60,034 bases of DNA from Verrucomicrobiia bacterium (GCA_035629175.1 DASPIL010000106.1:1-60034); one strand, 5' to 3'; shown: positions 10,255 through 18,191, counted from the stretch's first letter. The notes: generated from the letters alone by a model not told the origin. Numbers and translations are program-made.

Positions 10255-11667
10255 TCACCTTGAATCGTTGTAGGCGCTTTCGCCGTGCTGGGTCAGGTCC
10301 AATCCTGAATCCTCGTCTTCAGCCGAGACGCGCAGACCGACGACGAGGTTCACGATTTTCAGGATGAGAAAAGTCGCGATTCCGGAAAGCGCCGCGGTGA
10401 ACAGTATGCCGCGCGCCTGATTGAGCAACTGGGTTCCGCTGCCCGCGAGCGAAATCGGCGTGCCGTTGGGCTGGAACGCGGTGCCGATCGCGGCGTTGAC
10501 TTCGGTGCTGGCGAGGATCCCCAACAGGAGCAGGCCGGTTGCGCTGCCGACGCAATGAACGCCGAAAACGTCCAGCGAATCATCGTAGTGGAATCGCGCC
10601 TTCAGCTTGGAAACCGCGAAGTAACAAGCCACCCCGCCGCAAAGTCCGATCAGGAACGCGGATGGAATCGTGACGAAACCAGAGGCGGGTGTGATGGTTG
10701 CCAGGCCAGCGACCATGCCTGAAGCCACGCCGAGGACGCTGGGTTTTTTCTTCAGCAGCCATTCCGTGAATGCCCATCCGAGCGCCCCCGCGGCGGCCGA
10801 GAAATGAGTGGCGGCGAAGGCACTCGTCGCGAGTGCGTTCGCGCCGGCGGCGCTGCCCGCGTTGAATCCATACCATCCAACCCACAGCAGCCCTGCGCCG
10901 ATGAGGCTCAAGACGACGTTGTGTGGCAGCAACGGTTCGTTGGGAAAACCGATGCGTTTGCCCAGGACCATGGCGCAGACCAGGGCCGAGACTCCTGAAC
11001 TGATATGCACGACGGTGCCGCCTGCGAAGTCGAGCAACGGGTATTTGCCGCCCAGCGCCCAGTTGAACAGCCCGCCCGAGCCCCACACCATGTGGCACAG
11101 CGGGAAATAAACAAGGGTGACCCAAAGAATCGTGAACAACACGTAGGCGCTGAACTTGATGCGTTCGGCAATTGCCCCGCTGATCAGCGCGGGAGTGATA
11201 ATCGCGAACATCATCTGGAAAAGCATGAACGTTTGCTGCGGAATCGTGGCTGCATATTCAGCGTTGGGCGCCGCTCCAACCCCTTTGAGCATGAAGTATT
11301 GGCCGGGATTTCCGAAGAAGGCGTTCCCTGTTCCAAACGCCATGCTGTAACCGTACACCATCCAAAGCGCCGAGACCACGCCCATCAGGATCAGGCTGTG
11401 CGCCATCGTGGAAAGGACGTTTTTGCTTCGGACAAGTCCGCCGTAGAAGAGGATCAGGCCAGGCGCCGTCATCATCAGCACAAGCGCGGCGCTGACGAGC
11501 ATCCATGCGTTGTCGCCTGAATCGATGGCAGGCACCGCCGCAGCCGCGCTGGCGTCTGCAGTTGCCGGAAGTGGAGAGTCCGCCGCCACCGCGGGGAAGC
11601 ACAGTGTGGTGCAGAGAAGTGTTGATACCGCCGCAATGATGGAACCGCCTGAGATTCGGTTGCGCAT
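10255..11667 (-). CDS. amt: Ammonium transporter
   Basis: 470 residues from the ATG at 11667; a longer frame from a GTG at 11706 is less likely because a signal peptide begins at the ATG. After the leader comes an eleven-helix Amt/MEP channel: the family opening NAWMLVSAALVLMMTAPG with LILFYGGLVRSKN, pore histidines in GGTVVHISSGV and FGVHCVGSATG, and a cytoplasmic tail (EDEDSGLDLTQHGE) that contacts PII. It conducts ammonium/ammonia across the inner membrane and is blocked by GlnK, encoded next to it. A weak sigma-54-like element precedes it (see 11690). Confidence 0.95.
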   Translation of the reverse strand: MRNRISGGSIIAAVSTLLCTTLCFPAVAADSPLPATADASAAAAVPAIDSGDNAWMLVSAALVLMMTAPGLILFYGGLVRSKNVLSTMAHSLILMGVVSALWMVYGYSMAFGTGNAFFGNPGQYFMLKGVGAAPNAEYAATIPQQTFMLFQMMFAIITPALISGAIAERIKFSAYVLFTILWVTLVYFPLCHMVWGSGGLFNWALGGKYPLLDFAGGTVVHISSGVSALVCAMVLGKRIGFPNEPLLPHNVVLSLIGAGLLWVGWYGFNAGSAAGANALATSAFAATHFSAAAGALGWAFTEWLLKKKPSVLGVASGMVAGLATITPASGFVTIPSAFLIGLCGGVACYFAVSKLKARFHYDDSLDVFGVHCVGSATGLLLLGILASTEVNAAIGTAFQPNGTPISLAGSGTQLLNQARGILFTAALSGIATFLILKIVNLVVGLRVSAEDEDSGLDLTQHGESAYNDSR

Positions 11668-11689
11668 GGCTCCCGGGTTAAACCACGTT

Positions 11690-11705
11690 TGCCCCGCACT
11701 GTCCA
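11690..11705 (-). promoter_or_regulatory. Possible sigma-54 -24/-12 element before amt
   Basis: On the minus strand TGGACAGTGCGGGGCA has the GG-N10-GC core spacing of a sigma-54 promoter, about 20 bp before the amt start. Agreement outside the core is poor (GG where TT is expected before GC). amt-glnK operons are often NtrC/sigma-54 controlled, which is the main reason to mention it. Confidence 0.2.
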
Positions 11706-11721
11706 CTCTGGATTGCCGCGG

Positions 11722-12186
11722 TTACTGACTTTCGGGGAGCCGCAATTGCCGCAACGCCTCAAACAACACGATGGCAACGCAGTTCGACAAGTTCAACGAT
11801 CTTGCCTCCGGGTTGAACATGGGAATGCGCAGCCAGGATTGCGGGTGCTGCGCGAGCAACTGCGGCGGCAACCCGGCCGTTTCACGGCCGAACACGAGGT
11901 AATCGTTGCGTTCAAATTGGACGTCGCAGTAAACGCGTGGTCCGCCCGATTCCACCAACCAAAGCCGCGCGGCGGGATCGAGATGCGCCGTGAACCCGGG
12001 CCAGCCCTTCCAGCGATGCCAGGCGACGTGCTTCCAGTAATCCATTCCGGCCCGCTTCAACTGTGTATCATCCAGTTTGAACCCGAACGGCTCGATGAGG
12101 TGCAAGGTCGAGCGAGTCGCTGCGCAGAGGCGCGCTATGTTTCCGGTGTTGGGCGGGATCTCGGGTTGAAGGAGGACAATGTTCAA
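11722..12186 (-). CDS. trmL: tRNA (cytidine/uridine-34-2'-O)-methyltransferase TrmL
   Basis: 154 residues, the size of the minimal SPOUT methyltransferase TrmL/YibK. The three knot motifs are visible: PEIPPNTGNIARLCAAT (residues about 8-24), LVFGRETAGLP, and the C-terminal IPM...ARSLNLSNCVAIVLFEALRQL. It methylates the wobble ribose of tRNA-Leu isoacceptors using S-adenosylmethionine. It follows truA by 6 bp, so ruvX, truA and trmL form one minus-strand transcript with two tRNA-modification genes. Confidence 0.95.
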   Translation of the reverse strand: MNIVLLQPEIPPNTGNIARLCAATRSTLHLIEPFGFKLDDTQLKRAGMDYWKHVAWHRWKGWPGFTAHLDPAARLWLVESGGPRVYCDVQFERNDYLVFGRETAGLPPQLLAQHPQSWLRIPMFNPEARSLNLSNCVAIVLFEALRQLRLPESQ

Positions 12187-12192
12187 CGCGTT

Positions 12193-13023
12193 TTAGCTTT
12201 CACTTTTGGCTCGCGCCGACTTGCGGTGGCGATCGTAAAACACTTTCCAAAGCACTAATCCATGCGCGGGTGCTGTCATTCCAGCGACGCGGCGATCCGC
12301 TTTGCGAAGCATCATTTCAATATCAGCAGCGACGAATTTCCCAAGTCCAACCTGCACGAGCGTGCCTGCAATCCCGCGGCACATTTTGTAGAGGAAGCCG
12401 TCGCCACGAATCGTAAAGATGACTTGCGGCCCGCGCCGGCGGACCTGGCAATGGGTTACCGTTCGCACGGTGGATTCCTTCTTGTACCCTGGATTGGACG
12501 AAAACGATTGAAAATCGTGGCGCCCGACGAACAGCTGCGCGGCTGATTTCATTGCATTGAAATCCAGCGGTTTCGGCACGTGCCACGCATGATGGCGAAG
12601 GAGTGGATTCATTGCCGCGTGGTTCCAAACGAAATACCGGTACTCTTTGCCAGAGGCGTCGAACCGTGCATGAAAATTCCGTTTCGCGAGGGACGCAGCT
12701 GTGACTCGGATATCATCGGGAAGATGCGCGTTGAGGGCGAGAACCAGCTTGCGGGGATCGATGCGGCACTCAGCGGCGGGAACGTCGAAATGCGCCACCA
12801 TCGCAAGCGCGTGCACTCCGGTGTCCGTGCGACTTGAACTATGGACGCGGTGCGGGTGCGAAAAAATCCGGGCAATGGCTTGTTCGAGAATCGCCTGGAC
12901 CCCCCTGCCAATCTTCTGAACCTGCCAGCCTTCGTAATGGGTGCCGTCGTAGGCGATTGTCAGGCGAAAGCGCCGCTGAACGACATCCCCTTGCGGAGAG
13001 GAATGGGAAACGGCCGGATTCAA
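12193..13023 (-). CDS. truA: tRNA pseudouridine(38-40) synthase TruA
   Basis: 276 residues if started at the TTG at 13023. The open frame extends 48 codons further, but that lies inside ruvX. The family opening RFRLTIAYDGTHYEGWQ begins about 18 residues after the TTG, and this TTG overlaps the ruvX stop as TTGA, a coupling arrangement like the ATGA overlaps elsewhere in the window. No ATG or GTG fits closer. The catalytic aspartate is in SSRTDTGVHAL, and the C-terminal RNA-binding part has FLYKMCRGIAGTLV. It isomerises U38-U40 in the tRNA anticodon stem. Confidence 0.93.
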   Translation of the reverse strand: MNPAVSHSSPQGDVVQRRFRLTIAYDGTHYEGWQVQKIGRGVQAILEQAIARIFSHPHRVHSSSRTDTGVHALAMVAHFDVPAAECRIDPRKLVLALNAHLPDDIRVTAASLAKRNFHARFDASGKEYRYFVWNHAAMNPLLRHHAWHVPKPLDFNAMKSAAQLFVGRHDFQSFSSNPGYKKESTVRTVTHCQVRRRGPQVIFTIRGDGFLYKMCRGIAGTLVQVGLGKFVAADIEMMLRKADRRVAGMTAPAHGLVLWKVFYDRHRKSARAKSES

Positions 13024-13439
13024 GGCCGGAGATGCAGCGAGTCCAGGTAGCTTTGCAGCAGAATCGCGGCGGCGGTCTTGTCGACTTTCTCCCGCCGCTG
13101 CTCGCGCCGTACGTTGCCTTCGATCAGGAAACGCTGCGCCTGCGCGGAAGTGAGCCGCTCGTCCCACGTCCGGATGGGAATCGCGATATTCTCATTCAAG
13201 ACGGCGACGAATTCCTGCGCCTTCAGCGCGGCGGGACCGTAGCTGCCATCCATGTTGCGAGGCATGCCGACCAGCACCAGGTCGACTTCCTTCTCGCGAA
13301 TGATGACCTTGAGGCGCGCGATCAGTTCGGCGAACGGCTCCGCCGCAATGTATTCGAGCGGCTGCGCGATCATTTTCAATTCATCGCTGACCGCGACTCC
13401 GACACGTTTCGTACCGTGGTCCAGGGCGAGGATGCGCAT
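13020..13439 (-). CDS. ruvX: Putative pre-16S rRNA nuclease / Holliday junction resolvase
   Basis: 139 residues, the YqgF/RuvX family. It begins MRILALDHGTKRVGVAVSD with the metal-binding D7, then has DLVLVGMPRNMDGSYGP and TWDERLTSAQAQRFL, ending with DKTAAAILLQSYLD, which carries the last catalytic acid. Family members mature the 5' end of 16S rRNA and were first annotated as Holliday junction resolvases. First gene of the ruvX-truA-trmL run; the stop overlaps the proposed truA start. Confidence 0.95.
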   Translation of the reverse strand: MRILALDHGTKRVGVAVSDELKMIAQPLEYIAAEPFAELIARLKVIIREKEVDLVLVGMPRNMDGSYGPAALKAQEFVAVLNENIAIPIRTWDERLTSAQAQRFLIEGNVRREQRREKVDKTAAAILLQSYLDSLHLRP

Positions 13440-13563
13440 GGAGTCAGGACCGGTGGGCGCAAGCGCGAGTGAAATTGGGAATGTGCATGACGCGCAGGTT
13501 AAGGCCGGTCGTGGCTGGGGGTCAATCGTCGCGACGCACGGCGGTGAAGCACAGTGGTGTTGC

Positions 13564-13609
13564 TAGGGTGAAACCCTACCGCGGGAATATGAGCTTGAAG
13601 AACCCGCGG
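13564..13609. repeat. Two adjacent hairpins in a divergent spacer
   Basis: TAGGGT-GAA-ACCCTA (13564-13578, perfect 6 bp stem) is followed directly by CCGCGGG-N17-CCCGCGG (13579-13609, perfect 7 bp stem). They lie between divergently transcribed ruvX (minus) and the winged-helix gene starting at 13632. They could be operators, a 5' leader structure or a repeat relic. The second arm ends 22 bp before the proposed GTG start. Confidence 0.5.
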
Positions 13610-13631
13610 GCATCGCGCGTAAGATGCCGCG

Positions 13632-14027
13632 GTGCCGCCTAATGATCTGCCCAGCGATGTGCAGCAGCTTTTGCGGGAGCATATTCGCTCCATCGAAACG
13701 CTGGAGATCCTGTTGTTGTTGCGCAGCGAACCGGACCGCGCATGGACTTGTTCGGCCGTTTACCAGCAGGTGCGAAGCAGCGAACGATCGGTTTCGCAGA
13801 CTGTTGAGGACTTGTTCCAACGCGGTTTCCTGCAGCGGATCGAATCGCCGGAACGCACCTATCGGTTTGCACCCCAAAGCCCGGCGCTCCGCGAAGCGCT
13901 CGAAAAGCTTGCCCATCTCTACAGTGAGCGGCGCGTGCGGGTGGTGGAAGCAATCTACTCGGAACGTGTATCCGCGGTCGATGAGTTCGCGAAATCGTTC
14001 CGGCTCAGAAAGGATCCCAATGGCTGA
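13632..14027 (+). CDS. Winged-helix protein of unknown function
   Basis: 131 residues from a GTG; no upstream ATG fits. Predicted to be all-helical with a winged-helix pattern: TLEILLLLRSEPDRAWTCSAVYQQV, then SSERSVSQTVEDLFQRGFLQRI as the likely recognition helix, and a wing ERTYRFAPQS. It resembles MarR/PadR-like DNA-binding modules, but I cannot name a family. It overlaps the next gene by 8 bp and is the first of three consecutive genes with two DUF5985-like membrane proteins, which suggests a regulator or partner of them. Confidence 0.75.
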   Translation: MPPNDLPSDVQQLLREHIRSIETLEILLLLRSEPDRAWTCSAVYQQVRSSERSVSQTVEDLFQRGFLQRIESPERTYRFAPQSPALREALEKLAHLYSERRVRVVEAIYSERVSAVDEFAKSFRLRKDPNG

Positions 14028-14286
14028 AGTGGTGTATCTCCTCTGCGCTTTGACAAGCGTCTCGTGCACGGTGCTGCTGATGCGCGGCTACCGTCGCACG
14101 GGCTTGCCGCTTTTGTTCTGGAGCAGTGTCGCGTTCCTCGCGTTCGCGGTCGCGAACAGCCTGCTGTTCGTTGATCTCGTGCTGTTGCCGGAGACCGTCA
14201 ATCTGCTGGTATGGCGGCAGGCATCGAACCTGGCGGGCGTGGTGCTCCTGCTTAACGGTTTAATCCGAACCCACGGAGATTTATGA
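14020..14286 (+). CDS. DUF5985-like small membrane protein
   Basis: 88 residues with three hydrophobic helices (MAEVVYLLCALTSVSCTVLL; LLFWSSVAFLAFAVANSLLF; LAGVVLLLNGL) and an RGYRRTGLPLL segment between the first two. The pattern matches my memory of DUF5985, which occurs as tandem pairs. The start ATG at 14020 overlaps the winged-helix gene, and the stop overlaps the next gene by 4 bp (ATGA). Inner-membrane protein; function unknown. Confidence 0.75.
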   Translation: MAEVVYLLCALTSVSCTVLLMRGYRRTGLPLLFWSSVAFLAFAVANSLLFVDLVLLPETVNLLVWRQASNLAGVVLLLNGLIRTHGDL

Positions 14287-14585
14287 CACTTTCCGAGCTG
14301 AACCTGGTGTTGTCGGGCGCGATTTTCATCGGCTGCTGGGCGATAGGATTGTTCTTTTTCCGCTTTCAAAAACGGAAGGGGGATCGATTCTTCGGCTTCT
14401 TTGGCTGGGCTTTCTTTCTGCTGGCGTTCGAACGCGCTCTGCTCGTCGCAGTGAATCCGACAGACGAATTCAAGGCGTACATCTATTTGATTCGATTGGT
14501 GGCGTTCCTCTTCATCCTGTATGCGATCTATGACAAGAATCGCTCCTCGGAGGATTCCGAGCCGCGCGGCCCGGAGCGCCGCTGA
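14283..14585 (+). CDS. Second DUF5985-like membrane protein
   Basis: 100 residues with three membrane helices (LVLSGAIFIGCWAIGLFFF; FFGWAFFLLAFERALLVAV; LIRLVAFLFILYAIYD) and a basic connector KRKGDRF, followed by a charged cytoplasmic tail. Coupled by ATGA to its paralogue upstream. The tandem pair preceded by a DNA-binding-like protein looks like a conserved three-gene unit, but no activity can be read from the sequence. Confidence 0.72.
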   Translation: MTLSELNLVLSGAIFIGCWAIGLFFFRFQKRKGDRFFGFFGWAFFLLAFERALLVAVNPTDEFKAYIYLIRLVAFLFILYAIYDKNRSSEDSEPRGPERR

Positions 14586-14638
14586 GAGCAGGCGCGATCC
14601 GTCTGTTGATGAACAGAGGCGCCGCGGGGAAGGAGCAG

Positions 14639-15811
14639 CTAGACTTTCCCGATCCATTTGCGGTCTTCCCAAACCGCCTTCAGCGACGTGAAATTGCGGC
14701 GATCGAACACATTCTTTGCAGCGGACAGCAGCTTCCCGCGCTTGATGTTGTTGAATGCATCGCTCGCGCTGATCGCCACGAACTGGAGCACGCTGGGATC
14801 GCGATAACAATCAATCATGCACTTGGTGCAGCCGTCGCGGATCAGCTTGGAATCGTCCCACTCGTACACGTTGCACATCGGCTCGTGCCATGCGTGGCAG
14901 CGGTAGAGGTTGAGGTTCCAGTCGAGGTAGAAATACTTGTGTCCGCCCAGGCAGCCGAACTGTTCCTTCTCACCGCGCAGATGTCGCTGCATCTCGTTCA
15001 AGGATTCCATCGGGTTCACGACGGGATAGCCGCTGCGCTCCTTCATCTGCTTGATGCGATCGAACAGGCCGATCAATTCATCGCGTGAAAAGTTGACCAG
15101 TCCGCTGTCGCTGAAACTCAAATAGCTGCTCGCCAGGGACGTCAGCGGGTAGCTGAATGTGCAACTGCGGAAACCCAGGGTCTCCAGGAATTCGGGAAGC
15201 TTGTCATAATCGTCGATGAGGCGGCTCGCGGTGATGCTTGCGGTCGTCTGGATTCCAAGTTCGCCAAAGACTTCGTTGGCTCGCTTGATTTTGCGGCAGA
15301 CATCAGGCAACCCGCGATTTTTTTCATGCTTCGAGACATCATGTGCGTCGATCGACATGATGACGCTGCTGAGGCCGTCGGAGGCGAGCGCCCGCATGTT
15401 TTCCTCGGTCCACAATCCCCCGTTCGTGCAGATCATCGGGCGCACGCCGCGTTCGGCCGCGTAGCGGGTCATGGCCCGCAGGTCGCGATGCACCATGGGT
15501 TCGCCGCCGACGAACAGCAGGTAACCGATGTGATTTTTAACCGCGATGTCGATGACATCTTTCGCCTCTTGCAGCGTTACGCTGCGGCGGGATTTGGGTT
15601 CAAACTTGGAACGGGCGAAGCCGCAGAAGCCGCAGTCGGCGTTGCAGATGTTCGTGATTGCGAATTGGAGATATCCGGGCCCGCCGTGCTGGAGCACCTC
15701 GCGGACGAGCTGAAAAGCGCTCTGCCGCGGGCGCACCACGGGGCGCGAAAAGTCCGCGGCGGGGGTCGCCTGCGCGGTCGGGGTTGAAGGATTCAGCGTG
15801 CCGGTGCTCAT
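14639..15811 (-). CDS. Radical SAM protein, HpnH-like architecture
   Basis: 390 residues. The radical SAM cluster motif is CNADCGFC (C-x3-C-x2-C) at about residues 56-63, preceded by the QFAITNI strand; the SAM-binding GGEP is in LLFVGGEPMVHRDL. The C-terminal region has a further Cys-rich part (CLGGHKYFYLDWNLNLYRCHAW; CTKCMIDCYRD), as in SPASM/twitch-type or HpnH-like enzymes that bind an auxiliary cluster or show a DUF3463-like tail. The reaction is unknown. HpnH makes adenosylhopane, but I see no other hopanoid genes, so the resemblance may be structural only. It is divergent from the small Cys-rich gene at 15891. Confidence 0.85.
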   Translation of the reverse strand: MSTGTLNPSTPTAQATPAADFSRPVVRPRQSAFQLVREVLQHGGPGYLQFAITNICNADCGFCGFARSKFEPKSRRSVTLQEAKDVIDIAVKNHIGYLLFVGGEPMVHRDLRAMTRYAAERGVRPMICTNGGLWTEENMRALASDGLSSVIMSIDAHDVSKHEKNRGLPDVCRKIKRANEVFGELGIQTTASITASRLIDDYDKLPEFLETLGFRSCTFSYPLTSLASSYLSFSDSGLVNFSRDELIGLFDRIKQMKERSGYPVVNPMESLNEMQRHLRGEKEQFGCLGGHKYFYLDWNLNLYRCHAWHEPMCNVYEWDDSKLIRDGCTKCMIDCYRDPSVLQFVAISASDAFNNIKRGKLLSAAKNVFDRRNFTSLKAVWEDRKWIGKV

Positions 15812-15890
15812 TTGGTAAACTTGGACATTCTGTGAATAAAAACAGGTGAAGCAATATTTCTTTCACCCCATAGCCGCGCTATTGTTCCAC

Positions 15891-16277
15891 ATGCGTTATC
15901 TGGTGAGGGCCCGGCTCAAGGCCGGCCGTGAACAGGCATTGCTGCAGGCGATCCGCGACGGAACGCTCGGAAAGGGGTCCATCGCTGGGGACGAATACCT
16001 CCACGATCTACAGAACGCCCGGCTGGGCACTGACGGTTCTGCCCAGTGGATCGAGACCTGTTTTTGTTCCGAGCCGCTGCAGGAGGAGCGGCCGTATTGG
16101 GAATCCTTCTTCGATTTGCTCAGCGTGGAGGACGCGCACGACCGCAAGAACTGCAAGCACGAGAACGGCTCCCGGCCGTTTGCGTGCACCGATTGCGACT
16201 GCACCCGCAAGCTGGAATGGCGGCTGAAGCAGAGCGGCCAGCCATTCCTCGCCAGCATCGAGGGCGGCGCGAAATAA
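15891..16277 (+). CDS. Small conserved protein with CxxCxC motif
   Basis: 128 residues from the ATG at 15891. A frame open from 15846 would add 15 residues, but the MRYLVRARLKAG strand looks like a natural N-terminus. Cysteines at 88, 99, 102 and 104 (C-x10-C-x2-C-x-C), with two more at 57 and 59, suggest a metal site. Not recognised. Divergent from the radical SAM gene and 86 bp upstream of the DUF5069 gene on the same strand. Confidence 0.75.
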   Translation: MRYLVRARLKAGREQALLQAIRDGTLGKGSIAGDEYLHDLQNARLGTDGSAQWIETCFCSEPLQEERPYWESFFDLLSVEDAHDRKNCKHENGSRPFACTDCDCTRKLEWRLKQSGQPFLASIEGGAK

Positions 16278-16363
16278 ACCTTCACCGCTTGCCAAACTCC
16301 CAGGTGGATGCAATTTGCGGCACGCTGGCAGAACGCCATCGTGAAAACCTGAACAACAAAACT

Positions 16364-16813
16364 ATGTCAACCCAGACCATTGATCTTACAAAGCAAGCTC
16401 CGCGCAGCCCGCGGGTCCGGCTCGGCGGGTACGTCATCCTGCCGCGCATGCTGGACAAAGGCCGCGCCTCACTGACCGGCAAGAACGGCGAATACCATTA
16501 CAACTGCCCGCTCGACCAGCGATTCGTGACCTTTGTCGGAATCGACCCCGAAGCCATGAAGAAAGAGCTCGCAGCAGGGAAGGGCGATGGAGAAATCCTC
16601 GAGTGGATTCGCGCGAACGCGAAGCTGCAACGTTCCGAGTGGGAAGTGGCGGCCTGGTCGTGTTTTCAGGAACAGCGCGGAACCAGTGACACGGAAGTCC
16701 GTGCGTACTTCAACGAACTGCATTCCAAGGCCGCCGGGAAGCGCAATGACATCACCACGTGGTTCGATCTTCTGGACCTGGATGATTACGTGAGCTTTGG
16801 CGGAAAAGCCTGA
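16364..16813 (+). CDS. DUF5069 domain protein
   Basis: 149 residues from ATG 16364 (MSTQTIDLTKQAPRSPRVRL). The domain is recognisable by LGGYVILPRMLDKGRA, the strand pair GEYHYNCPLDQRFVTFVGID, and the C-terminal TWFDLLDLDD. DUF5069 proteins are soluble, of unknown function, and frequent in Verrucomicrobiota. The gene ends convergently 42 bp from the oxidoreductase gene. Confidence 0.88.
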   Translation: MSTQTIDLTKQAPRSPRVRLGGYVILPRMLDKGRASLTGKNGEYHYNCPLDQRFVTFVGIDPEAMKKELAAGKGDGEILEWIRANAKLQRSEWEVAAWSCFQEQRGTSDTEVRAYFNELHSKAAGKRNDITTWFDLLDLDDYVSFGGKA

Positions 16814-16819
16814 GTTTCG

Positions 16820-16854
16820 GCGGGCTTGAGGCGCAACTTGCGACGCGAGCCCGC
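16820..16854. terminator. Hairpin between convergent genes
   Basis: GCGGGCT (16820-16826) pairs with AGCCCGC (16848-16854) around a GC-rich 21 nt loop. It lies exactly in the 42 bp between the convergent stops of the DUF5069 gene and the oxidoreductase gene. There is no T-run on either side, so it is only a candidate bidirectional terminator. Confidence 0.35.
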
Positions 16855-16855
16855 A

Positions 16856-18022
16856 TCATTCCAGCTTGATCCACTTGCCCGAAGCTGAAGATCGCTCAAC
16901 CGCGTCGAGCACGCGCTGGTTGTGGAACCCGTCCTCGAAGGTCGGATGCACCGGCTTGTTGTCGATGCAGGCGTTGATGAAATCCGCGGCCACGTGCACG
17001 AACGTGTGCTCGTATCCGATGGGATGGCCAGGCGGCCACCAATGGCTGACATACGGTTGAACGTGGTCGCGCTGGGTCACGAGGATGTCGCGAAAACCCT
17101 GCCTGTCCTTGGGATCGTCGCCGTTGTAATACTTCAGCCGGTTCATGTCCTCGAAATCAAAGTACAGCGAACCCTTGCTTCCGTTGATTTCGATCGCGAT
17201 GTGGTTGCGGCGGCCAAGAGCGTAGCGGGTCGCTTCGAGGTTCGCCAGAACTCCGCCCGCCATGCGGCCGATGAACATCGCAGAGTCGGGCGCGGTTACT
17301 TTTCCCATGCGGCGTGTCCCACGGGGCACGGGCGGGGCATTTTTTCCTGGCGGCTCCGCGATGGGGCGTTCGGGGATGAACGTATTTGTGATGCCGGAGA
17401 CTTCGGTGAATTCACCCACGAGATAGCGTCCCAAATCGATGATGTGGGAATTGATGTCTGAATGGACGCCAGCCCCGCTCGTTTCCTTTTGCAAACGCCA
17501 GTCCAGGGGAAAATCGGGGTCGACAAGCCGATCTTGTGCGTATCGGGCGCGGAAATGGAAGATGCGGCCGAGGGTTCCGTCGGCAATCATTTTCCGCGCC
17601 AGCGCAATGGCGGGGATGCGGCGGTAGTTGTGGCACACCATGTGGACGGCGTGTGACTTTTGCGCGGCGTTCCACATCGCCTGCGCCTGTTTCAGGTTCA
17701 GGGCAAGCGGCTTCTCGCAAAGCACATGCTTGCCATTTTGCAGGGCTGCGATCGCGATTTCCGCGTGTGAGTCTGTCGGCGTGACGATATCGACAATATC
17801 GATCAGCGGTGATTCAACGACTTCCCGCCAGTCTGTTGCGGCGTTTTGCCATCCCAGCTGGACTCGCGCGGCCTGGACCGCGTTGGAATCGCGGCCGCAA
17901 ATCGTGTGCATTTCCACCCTGCCTTTGAGTGGGAAGAACCGCGGGGCCTGCCGCCAGGCATTGGAATGGGCTTTTCCCATGAAGCGGTATCCGACCATTC
18001 CGACGCGAAGTGTCCGGGCCAT
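16856..18022 (-). CDS. Gfo/Idh/MocA family oxidoreductase
   Basis: 388 residues. The N-terminal Rossmann domain begins RVGMVGYRFMGKAHSNAW and carries the EKPLA motif (GKHVLCEKPLALN, near residue 105). The C-terminal domain has GAGVHSDINSHIIDLGRYL with the likely catalytic Asp/His, and a late WPPGHPIGYEHTFVH segment. These enzymes oxidise or epimerise sugars and cyclitols with bound NAD(P); the substrate cannot be read here. No signal peptide, so cytoplasmic. It stands alone, with the divergent spacer to lpxD holding palindromic repeats. Confidence 0.93.
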   Translation of the reverse strand: MARTLRVGMVGYRFMGKAHSNAWRQAPRFFPLKGRVEMHTICGRDSNAVQAARVQLGWQNAATDWREVVESPLIDIVDIVTPTDSHAEIAIAALQNGKHVLCEKPLALNLKQAQAMWNAAQKSHAVHMVCHNYRRIPAIALARKMIADGTLGRIFHFRARYAQDRLVDPDFPLDWRLQKETSGAGVHSDINSHIIDLGRYLVGEFTEVSGITNTFIPERPIAEPPGKNAPPVPRGTRRMGKVTAPDSAMFIGRMAGGVLANLEATRYALGRRNHIAIEINGSKGSLYFDFEDMNRLKYYNGDDPKDRQGFRDILVTQRDHVQPYVSHWWPPGHPIGYEHTFVHVAADFINACIDNKPVHPTFEDGFHNQRVLDAVERSSASGKWIKLE

Positions 18023-18113
18023 AGAAAGTTGGGGTTGAATTAACGTCCGGCGACTTTATAGTGACCCTCGTTTTTCAAGTCAATCGGCGACTTCTTTTGA
18101 ACCGTTGTTGCAG

Positions 18114-18191
18114 GGCAGGTTTCTCAACCTGCCGTTCGCCGGCTTCCAGTCTGCCGGTCGTGAACCGCGCCGGGCAGGTTCGGAAACCTGC
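18114..18191. repeat. Paired GGCAGGTT/AACCTGCC palindromes
   Basis: Two small palindromes in the spacer before lpxD: GGCAGGTT-TCTC-AACCTGCC (18114-18133) and GCAGGTT-CGGA-AACCTGC (18174-18191). They are arranged in mirror order, like the units of a bacterial interspersed mosaic element. Related degenerate strings occur at 39576-39595 and 59524-59549, so this looks like a dispersed repeat family. Confidence 0.65.

Noticed and set aside
14639-15811. Naming the radical SAM gene hpnH
   Set aside because: The architecture is similar, but no other hopanoid genes are nearby and I cannot confirm family-specific residues, so no symbol is given.
15846-15890. Upstream start for the 128-residue Cys-rich protein
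   Set aside because: The added MKQYFFHPIAALLFH segment lies in the divergent promoter spacer, and the conserved-looking protein begins at 15891.
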